Assembly: GCF_003234115.2 (NCBI RefSeq)
Contig: NZ_CP126251.1
Span: 2,294,001-2,358,000, forward strand
Direction of reading: 5' to 3'
Source: Curtobacterium sp. MCPF17_002
GTDB taxonomy: Bacteria; Actinomycetota; Actinomycetes; Actinomycetales; Microbacteriaceae
Length of the DNA stretch: 64,000 nt
Of the stretch, positions 58,344-64,000 are shown piece by piece. Position 1 is the first letter of the stretch. The number at the start of each line of letters is the position of its first letter. Below the pieces are notes generated by a model, which was given only the letters and a program-made list of their open reading frames with translations, did no database searches and had not been told where the DNA came from. A program made the position numbers and the translations under genes.

Positions 58344-59258
58344 TCAGACCTTGAGGTAGCGGCGGATCGCGATGAGCGCCGAGAGCGCCGCGAGGACGAC
58401 ACCGATCACGATCACCGACGGCACCACGATGGCCGCGTCGCCCATGCCGATGAACGCCGTTCCGGAGAACCGTTGCGACAGGTAGTTCCGGACGAAGAAC
58501 CACACCACCGCGACGATCGCACCACCCGCGAGGACCGCCCCGATGGCCGCGGCGATCACCCCCTCGAGCACGAACGGTGTCTGGATGAACCGGTTCGACG
58601 CCCCGACGAGTCGCATGATGCCGAGCTCTCGCCGTCGACTGAACGCGGACAACCTGATGGTGGTGGCGATGAGCAGCACGGCCGCGATGAGCATCAACGA
58701 CGCGATGCCGATCGCGGTGTAGGACGACGCGTTGAGCAGGTTGAAGATCGGTTGCAGGTACCCGCGCTGGTCGACCACGCTCTGCACGCCGGCGACCTTC
58801 GACAGACTCTCGACGAGGACGTCCGCCTGTGACGGGTTCTTCAGGTTCACCCAGAAGGTCTCGTTGAGGTACGCGGGCTTCACGAACTCGGTGGCGGGCG
58901 AGTCCTTGAACTGCTGCTTGAAGCGGTCGTAGGCCTGGTCCTGGTCCTCGTAGTACGTCTTCTCGATGTACGGCTTGAGGGTCGAGGAGTCGAGCTGCGA
59001 CTGCACCTGCTGACGCTGGTCGTCGGTGGCCTTGGCCCCGGTGCAGTTGCCGGTGGTGTCGGTGTCCGTGCAGAGGTACACGGCGACCTGGGCCCGGTCG
59101 TACCAGTACCCCTTCATCTGGTTGATCTGCATCTGGAGCAGGATCGCGGTGCCCACGAAGGTGAGCGAGATGAAGGTCACCAGGACGACGGACACGACCA
59201 TCGACGCGTTGCGACGGAGGCCCGAGGCGACCTCGGACATGACGAGCCCGAGCCTCAT
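58344..59258 (-). CDS. ftsX: Cell division ABC transporter subunit FtsX
   Basis: 304 residues. Membrane subunit of the FtsEX complex that activates peptidoglycan hydrolases at the septum. One N-terminal hydrophobic segment, an extracytoplasmic domain (about 45-165) with two Cys in [14 protein letters not shown] that can form a disulfide, then three further segments; the FtsX/MacB signature [19 protein letters not shown] lies between segments 2 and 3. Start overlaps the stop of ftsE (ATGA). Confidence 0.94.
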   Translation of the reverse strand: MRLGLVMSEVASGLRRNASMVVSVVLVTFISLTFVGTAILLQMQINQMKGYWYDRAQVAVYLCTDTDTTGNCTGAKATDDQRQQVQSQLDSSTLKPYIEKTYYEDQDQAYDRFKQQFKDSPATEFVKPAYLNETFWVNLKNPSQADVLVESLSKVAGVQSVVDQRGYLQPIFNLLNASSYTAIGIASLMLIAAVLLIATTIRLSAFSRRRELGIMRLVGASNRFIQTPFVLEGVIAAAIGAVLAGGAIVAVVWFFVRNYLSQRFSGTAFIGMGDAAIVVPSVIVIGVVLAALSALIAIRRYLKV

Positions 59259-60013
59259 CGGATGATCCCCGGGATGGTCTGGATGCCGGTGGTGGTCGAG
59301 ACGCCGGAGCCGCGCTGGATCGGCACGGCCTGGGTCTGGTACCCGCCGGACTGCTCATCGCGCAGGATCGTGCCGTTCGAGAGCTCGATGACCCGTCGCT
59401 GCATCTGGTTCACGATGCTGGCGTCGTGGGTCGCCATGAGCACGGTGGTGCCTCCCTGGTTGATGCGTTCGAGGAGCGCCATGATGCCGGCCGAGGTCGT
59501 CGGGTCGAGGTTTCCGGTGGGCTCGTCCGCGAGGAGGATCGCCGGCTTGTTCACGACGGCGCGGGCGATGGCCACACGCTGCTGCTCACCACCGGAGAGC
59601 TCGTGCGGCATGCGGGTCGCCTTGCCGGCGAGACCCACCAGCTTCAGCACGTCGGTGACGGCCTCGCTGATGAAGCCCTTGCTCTTGCCGATCACCTGCA
59701 GCGAGAACGCGACGTTGTCGAAGACGTTCTTGTTCGGGAGCAGCCGGAAGTCCTGGAACACGACGCCGAGGTTGCGGCGGAAGTACGGGACCTTGCGCGA
59801 CGACAGCGAGCCGAGCCGCTGGCCGAGCACGTGGATCTGCCCGCGCGACGGCTTCTCCTCCTTCAGCACGAGCCGGAGGAAGCTGGACTTGCCGGACCCG
59901 GATGCACCCACGAGGAAGACGAACTCCCCCTTGAGGATCTCGAGGGAGATGGCGTCGAGGGCGGGACTCGGGTTGCCCGAGTACACCTTGGTGACCTGGT
60001 CGAATTTGATCAT
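59255..60013 (-). CDS. ftsE: Cell division ATP-binding protein FtsE
   Basis: 252 residues. ABC ATPase partner of FtsX: Walker [15 protein letters not shown], signature [17 protein letters not shown], Walker [18 protein letters not shown]-loop TH in MATHDAS. The C-terminus has an extra 30-residue Gln/Gly/Ser/Thr tail compared with E. coli FtsE. TACCCT (60023-60028) lies nine bases before the ATG, so it can be transcribed on its own as well as from upstream prfB. Confidence 0.95.
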   Translation of the reverse strand: MIKFDQVTKVYSGNPSPALDAISLEILKGEFVFLVGASGSGKSSFLRLVLKEEKPSRGQIHVLGQRLGSLSSRKVPYFRRNLGVVFQDFRLLPNKNVFDNVAFSLQVIGKSKGFISEAVTDVLKLVGLAGKATRMPHELSGGEQQRVAIARAVVNKPAILLADEPTGNLDPTTSAGIMALLERINQGGTTVLMATHDASIVNQMQRRVIELSNGTILRDEQSGGYQTQAVPIQRGSGVSTTTGIQTIPGIIR

Positions 60014-60022
60014 GACCGGATC

Positions 60023-60028
60023 AGGGTA
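60023..60028 (-). promoter_or_regulatory. -10 box TACCCT of ftsE
   Basis: TACCCT on the minus strand, nine bases before the ATG at 60013. Same hexamer as before aroA and glgX. Confidence 0.45.
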
Positions 60029-60064
60029 GGTCGGTCGCCCCGGAAATCAACCGAGGCGCGCGGC

Positions 60065-61174
60065 TCAGGACCCGACGGATTGCTTCCGCCACCGGATGCC
60101 GGCGTTGATGAAGCCGTCCAGGTCGCCGTCGAACACGGCTGTGGGGTTGTTCACCTCGTGCTCGCTCCGCAGGTCCTTCACCATCTGGTACGGCGCGAGG
60201 ACGTAGTTGCGGATCTGGTCGCCCCAGCTCGCCGTGATGTTGCCGGCGAGTTCCTTCTTCTTCGCGTTCTCCTCTTCCTTCTTGAGGAGCAGGAGGCGCG
60301 ACTGCAGCACGCGCATGGCGGCGGCGCGGTTCTGGATCTGCGACTTCTCGTTCTGCATCGAGACGACGGTGCCGGTCGGCAGGTGGGTCAGGCGGACGGC
60401 GGAGTCCGTCGTGTTGACAGACTGGCCGCCGGGGCCGGACGAGCGGAAGACGTCGACACGGATGTCGTTCTCGGGGATGTCGATGACGGCGGTCTCCGGC
60501 ATGAGCGGGATGACCTCGACCGCGGCGAACGAGGTCTGGCGCTTGCCCGCGGCGCCGAACGGCGACATCCGGACGAGGCGGTGCGTGCCGGCCTCGACCG
60601 ACAGGGTACCGAAAGCGTGCGGCGCGTCGACCTCGAACGTGGCGGACTTGATGCCCGCCTCTTCCGCGTAGGAGGTGTCCATCACGGTGGTCTTGTAGCC
60701 GTGCTGCTCGGCGTACCGGAGGTACATGCGCATCAGCATCTCGGCGAAGTCCGCCGCGTCGACACCACCGGCACCGGCGCGGATCGTGATCACGGCGGGC
60801 CGGTCGTCGTACTCGCCGTCGAGGAGCGTCTGCACCTCGAGGTCGCCCATGGTCTTCTGGATCGCCTTGAGCTCGGCGACCGCTTCGTCCGCGGAGTCCT
60901 GGTCCTCGGCCTCGTTCGCCATCTCGACCAACACCTCGAGGTCGTCGATGCGCTGCTCGGTGTCGGTGATCTTCTTGAGCTCGGACTGCCGGTGCGAGAG
61001 CGCGCTCGTCACCTGCTGCGCGTGCTCGACGTCGTCCCAGAGGTCCTGCGCGCCGGCCTGCTCGCTGAGGTCGGCGATCTCGCGCTGCAGGCGGTCGACG
61101 TCGACCACGGAGCGGATGTTCCCGAAGGTCTCGCGGAGGGCGGAGATCTGCTCGTTGAAGTCCAGTTCGACCAT
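60065..61174 (-). CDS. prfB: Peptide chain release factor 2
   Basis: 369 residues. Recognises UGA and UAA stop codons: anticodon-like SPF in [18 protein letters not shown], and GGQ in [19 protein letters not shown] for peptidyl-tRNA hydrolysis. The frame is continuous from ATG 61174, without the internal UGA frameshift found in many other bacteria, as is usual in actinobacteria. TAGGAT (61183-61188) lies eight bases before the start, inside the end of the cysteine desulfurase gene. Confidence 0.95.
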   Translation of the reverse strand: MVELDFNEQISALRETFGNIRSVVDVDRLQREIADLSEQAGAQDLWDDVEHAQQVTSALSHRQSELKKITDTEQRIDDLEVLVEMANEAEDQDSADEAVAELKAIQKTMGDLEVQTLLDGEYDDRPAVITIRAGAGGVDAADFAEMLMRMYLRYAEQHGYKTTVMDTSYAEEAGIKSATFEVDAPHAFGTLSVEAGTHRLVRMSPFGAAGKRQTSFAAVEVIPLMPETAVIDIPENDIRVDVFRSSGPGGQSVNTTDSAVRLTHLPTGTVVSMQNEKSQIQNRAAAMRVLQSRLLLLKKEEENAKKKELAGNITASWGDQIRNYVLAPYQMVKDLRSEHEVNNPTAVFDGDLDGFINAGIRWRKQSVGS

Positions 61175-61182
61175 GGTGGTCG

Positions 61183-61188
61183 ATCCTA
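61183..61188 (-). promoter_or_regulatory. -10 box TAGGAT of prfB
   Basis: TAGGAT on the minus strand, eight bases before the ATG at 61174, overlapping the stop codon of the upstream gene. Leaderless spacing. Confidence 0.5.
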
Positions 61189-62349
61189 CCGACCCAGGAG
61201 CGGTTCCCTCGACGCCATCCCCGCAGCGCCGGCCCGCGCGACTGCATCCGGCAGCGCCACGAGGAACGCGTCGACCTCGGCCTCGGTGGTGGTGTGCCCG
61301 AGGGTGATCCGGAGCGCTCCGCGGGCGTCCTGCTCGGACAGTCCCATCGCCAGGAGCACGTGCGACGCCTCGGGGACGCCGGCCTGGCACGCGGAGCCGG
61401 TCGACACCGCGACCCCGGCGGCGTCGAGCAGGAACAGCAGCGAGTCGCCCTCGCACCCCGGGAACGTGAAGTGCGCGTTGCCGGGCAGCCGGTCGACCGG
61501 GTCCCCCATCAGCACCGCGGACGGCACCGCGGCCCGGACCCCGGCGACCAGTCGGTCCCGCAGCGCCCGGACGTCCGCGTGCGGCATCGAGGCCGCGACC
61601 CCGAAGGCCGCGGCTGCCGGGGCGTCCTGCGTGCCGCTCCGCACCTGCCGCTGCTGACCACCGCCGTGGATGAGGGGCTCGACCGTGGCGCGTCGACCGA
61701 GCACGAGCGCGCCGATGCCGACCGGACCACCGATCTTGTGCGCGGAGACACTCATCGCGTCGAGCCCGGACTGCCGGAAGGACACCGGTACCTGCCCGTA
61801 GGCCGCGACCGCGTCGCTGTGCACGGGCACGCCGGCGGCGTGCGCCAGCTCGACGATCCGTGACACGGGCTGGATGGTGCCCACCTCGTTGTTCGCCCAC
61901 AGGAACGTGACCAGGGCGACGTCCGAGGCATCGGCGAGTCGCGCCTCCAGGCCGGCGAGGTCGACGCGACCCTGCGCGTCCAACGGGACCACGTCGACGA
62001 CCGCGCCCTCGTGGCGCTCGAGCCACTCGACCGTGTCGACGGTCGCGTGGTGTTCCCCGCCCGGCACCACGATGCGGGGACGCGGACGGTCCTGCTGGCG
62101 GGCCCAGAAGAGGCCCTTCACGGCGAGGTTGATGCTCTCCGTGCCGCCGGAGGTGAAGACCACCTCGACCGGCTCGGCGTCGAGCGACGCGGCGACGGCG
62201 GCACGGCCGTCCTCGAGCAGCATCTTCGCCTGCTGCCCTGCGCTGTGGATCGACGACGGGTTGCCGACCGTGCCGAGCGCAGCGGTGAACGCGGCGAGCG
62301 CCTCCGGCAGGATCGGCGTCGTCGCGGCGTGGTCGAGGTAAACGAGCAA
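61186..62349 (-). CDS. Cysteine desulfurase, NifS/IscS type
   Basis: 387 residues. PLP enzyme that takes sulfur from cysteine for Fe-S clusters and thio-modified t[18 protein letters not shown] at the start, [36 protein letters not shown] Lys in [10 protein letters not shown], and active Cys in TGSACQAG near residue 310. TTG 62349 is chosen: AGGGGG lies about eight bases upstream and only four codons precede the conserved YLDHAAT. A probable -10 (TATCCT on the minus strand, near 62380) gives a short leader. Eleven bases separate it from prfB. Confidence 0.9.
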   Translation of the reverse strand: MLVYLDHAATTPILPEALAAFTAALGTVGNPSSIHSAGQQAKMLLEDGRAAVAASLDAEPVEVVFTSGGTESINLAVKGLFWARQQDRPRPRIVVPGGEHHATVDTVEWLERHEGAVVDVVPLDAQGRVDLAGLEARLADASDVALVTFLWANNEVGTIQPVSRIVELAHAAGVPVHSDAVAAYGQVPVSFRQSGLDAMSVSAHKIGGPVGIGALVLGRRATVEPLIHGGGQQRQVRSGTQDAPAAAAFGVAASMPHADVRALRDRLVAGVRAAVPSAVLMGDPVDRLPGNAHFTFPGCEGDSLLFLLDAAGVAVSTGSACQAGVPEASHVLLAMGLSEQDARGALRITLGHTTTEAEVDAFLVALPDAVARAGAAGMASREPLLGR

Positions 62350-62396
62350 TCGGGGACCCCCTGAACGAGCGTCCCCAGGATACCCGTGGGTCCTCG

Positions 62397-62402
62397 TACC
62401 CT
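62397..62402 (+). promoter_or_regulatory. -10 box TACCCT of glgX
   Basis: TACCCT, seven bases before the ATG at 62410; leaderless spacing. Confidence 0.5.
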
Positions 62403-62409
62403 TGTGGGC

Positions 62410-64000
62410 ATGCGCGAGACGGTTGTGAACGAGTCCCCGGGGTTCGTCCTGGGGGCCGGTGACCCGCGTTTCTCGGTGCGCTCGGCGACGGCGACCTCGG
62501 TCACCCTGGTGGTGGACGGGCGCGGTTCCTTCCCGCTGACGAACACGGGCGACACCTGGGCGGCGGACGTGCCGGGGGTCGAACCGGGCGACACGTACCA
62601 TCTGCTCGTCGACGGGCCGACCGGGCCGCGGCACGAGTTCGACGTCACCCGGCCGCTGCTCGACCCGGCCGCACGCGGGATCGCACCGGCAGCGGGCGAC
62701 GCGGACGACACGACGGGCGCGGGTCCCGCCCCGCGCTGGACGAGCGTCGTCGTGGACGACTCCTTCGACTGGGGCGGCGTCGTGAAGCCGCGCACACCCC
62801 TCGACCGGACCGTCGTGTACGAGGCGAACGTCCGGACCCTGACGGCCGCGAACCCGCACCTGCCGGAGGACCTCCGTGGCACGTACGCCGGTGTCGCCCA
62901 CGAGAGCACCATCGCGCACCTGCACCGCATCGGCGTCACGACGCTCGAGCTCCTGCCCGTGCACGCCTTCGACACCGAGCACTGGCTGCAGGACGCCGGC
63001 CGCGAGAACGCGTGGGGTTACAACACCCTCGGGTTCTTCGCCCCGCACGCCGCGTACGCCTCCCCCGGCGCCCGGGCCGAGGGGGCCTCGGCCGTCCTCC
63101 GCGAGTTCAAGGGCATGGTCCGGCTGCTGCACGAGGCCGGCATCCAGGTCGTGCTCGACGTCGTCTACAACCACACGGCGGAAGAAGGGCTCGGCGGCCC
63201 GACCTCGTCGCTGCGCGGCATCGACGGCGCGAACCGGTACCGGTGGTCGGCGGACCCCGACGACGGCGGCGCCGCCGGTGGCGCCGCCGGCGACGCTGCC
63301 GGCGACGCTGCCGGCGACCCCGCCGGTGGCCGCGCCCGCGTGCGCGGCTCGTACTACGACACCACCGGCTGCGGGAACACCCTCGACACCTCGGTGGAGG
63401 CGACGGCGGACCTGATCGTCGACAGCCTCGTGTACTGGGCGCGCGAGGTGCAGGTCGACGGCTTCCGCTTCGACCTGATGGCTGCACTGGCCCGCGACGA
63501 CCGCCACGTGTTCGACCCGGAGCACCCCCTGCTCGACCGGATCCGGAACCACCCCGACCTGCAGGACACCCTCGTCATCGCCGAGCCCTGGGACGTCGGA
63601 CCCGACGGCTGGAAGACCGGTTCGTTCGGCGCGCGCACGAGCGAGTGGAACGACGGCTTCCGGAACACCGTCCGGCAGTTCTGGCTGACCGACATCGCCG
63701 AGGAGCGCCGCAACGGCTCCCCCGCGACCGGGATCGGCGCGCTCGCCGGGGCCCTCACCGGCTCCCGGAACCTGTTCGACACCTCCCGCGGCCCGCTCGC
63801 CGGCATCAACTTCGTCACCGCCCACGACGGCTTCACCCTGCTCGACCTGGTGTCGTACGACGGCAAGCACAACGCGGCGAACGGCGAGGACAACCGGGAC
63901 GGCTCGAACGACAACCGTTCCTTCAACCACGGCATCGAGGGCGACACCGTCGACCGCGGCGTCCGCGCGGCGCGTGGACGGTCGATGCGGAACCTGCTCG
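62410..64000 (+). CDS. glgX: Glycogen debranching enzyme GlgX, N-terminal 530 residues (runs off the window)
   Basis: The frame is open from ATG 62410 to the window end. Isoamylase-type GH13 enzyme that removes alpha-1,6 branches from phosphorylase-limit glycogen. CBM48-like N-domain ([20 protein letters not shown] to about residue 100), then the barrel: [46 protein letters not shown], nucleophile Asp in [11 protein letters not shown], acid Glu in VIAEPWDVG and [10 protein letters not shown]. Between strands lies an inserted Gly/Ala/Asp run ([17 protein letters not shown], 63270-63330) from a 12-base tandem repeat. Divergent from the cysteine desulfurase. Confidence 0.93.
   Translation, partial: MRETVVNESPGFVLGAGDPRFSVRSATATSVTLVVDGRGSFPLTNTGDTWAADVPGVEPGDTYHLLVDGPTGPRHEFDVTRPLLDPAARGIAPAAGDADDTTGAGPAPRWTSVVVDDSFDWGGVVKPRTPLDRTVVYEANVRTLTAANPHLPEDLRGTYAGVAHESTIAHLHRIGVTTLELLPVHAFDTEHWLQDAGRENAWGYNTLGFFAPHAAYASPGARAEGASAVLREFKGMVRLLHEAGIQVVLDVVYNHTAEEGLGGPTSSLRGIDGANRYRWSADPDDGGAAGGAAGDAAGDAAGDPAGGRARVRGSYYDTTGCGNTLDTSVEATADLIVDSLVYWAREVQVDGFRFDLMAALARDDRHVFDPEHPLLDRIRNHPDLQDTLVIAEPWDVGPDGWKTGSFGARTSEWNDGFRNTVRQFWLTDIAEERRNGSPATGIGALAGALTGSRNLFDTSRGPLAGINFVTAHDGFTLLDLVSYDGKHNAANGEDNRDGSNDNRSFNHGIEGDTVDRGVRAARGRSMRNLL
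63270..63330. repeat. 12-bp in-frame tandem repeat inside glgX
   Basis: Copies of GCCGGCGACGCT and close variants encode a GAAGD-type run in a surface loop before the [12 protein letters not shown] block. The repeat keeps the frame. Confidence 0.65.

Noticed and set aside
60065..61174. Programmed frameshift in prfB
   Set aside because: The frame is continuous from ATG to stop and the N-terminus aligns without an internal UGA.
61944..61960. Family A arm inside the cysteine desulfurase gene
   Set aside because: CGCGCCTCCAGGCCGGC encodes normal family sequence (AGLEAR) and has no partner arm.

Overview
The window is very GC-rich chromosomal DNA from a high-GC Gram-positive actinomycete, most likely Microbacteriaceae and Curtobacterium-like. 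Pointers are the fused E1/E2-type 2-oxoglutarate decarboxylase Kgd, a SigR/RsrA thiol-stress pair, a GuaB1-type enzyme, a prfB without programmed frameshift, a tmRNA whose tag reads ANSKRTDFALAA, and many genes whose -10 hexamer sits only 6-9 bases before the start codon (leaderless transcription). The genus is an inference. No rRNA, tRNA, prophage, insertion sequence or CRISPR-cas was seen.

Layout. 1-6 kb: end of an ABC-F ATPase, an L,D-transpeptidase, then a gluconate block (permease gntP, kinase gntK, a CYP152-type P450, all minus) facing a GntR/FadR regulator across a 14-bp palindromic operator. 6-9.9 kb: a 19-bp tandem-repeat patch, GNAT, uracil-DNA glycosylase, S51-like peptidase, phosphoribosyltransferase, SDR. 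10-14 kb: acyltransferase-3 and methionine genes metY and metX. 14.4-17.7 kb: sensor kinase, a membrane partner with no intact ATPase, and a LuxR-type response regulator. 17.8-26.3 kb: MFS exporter, small zinc ribbon, membrane protein, thiamine-binding protein, GT87, YceI, nnrD, HAD, old yellow enzyme. 26.5-29 kb: two CNNM/CorC-like proteins. 29-38.8 kb: guaB1, kgd, sigR-rsrA, aroA, rsgA. 39.4-46.3 kb: regulated membrane transporter, hisN, MFS, giant LuxR ATPase. 46.7-50.3 kb: glmS, tiny membrane protein, M50 peptidase, NUDIX. 50.5-56.2 kb: amidohydrolase, second sulfhydrylase-like enzyme, flavin monooxygenase, amino-acid permease. 56.3-62.4 kb: Lys-tailed protein, tmRNA, smpB, ftsX, ftsE, prfB, cysteine desulfurase. 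62.4 kb to the end: glgX (truncated by the window).

The most unusual content is non-coding. Four unrelated repeat families occupy intergenic space: (A) short near-perfect palindromes beginning CTGGAGGCGCG, found at ten places, mostly at 3' ends of genes, with arms that co-vary; (B) larger palindromes built on GTCGATCGAC with CATGCRCRCGCA flanks at 23.6, 49.6 and 50.4 kb; (C) a three-module array of GAGATCGCACT repeats at 38.9-39.3 kb; (D) a duplicated hairpin plus 19-bp tandem repeat at 6.2-6.5 kb. Families A and B also run into coding sequence and form the C-terminal tails of at least three proteins.

Functional links: metX supplies O-acetylhomoserine to metY and perhaps to the second PLP enzyme beside the flavin monooxygenase; tmRNA, SmpB and RF2 form a translation-release cluster next to ftsEX; GntR probably gates the gluconate genes; RsrA restrains SigR.
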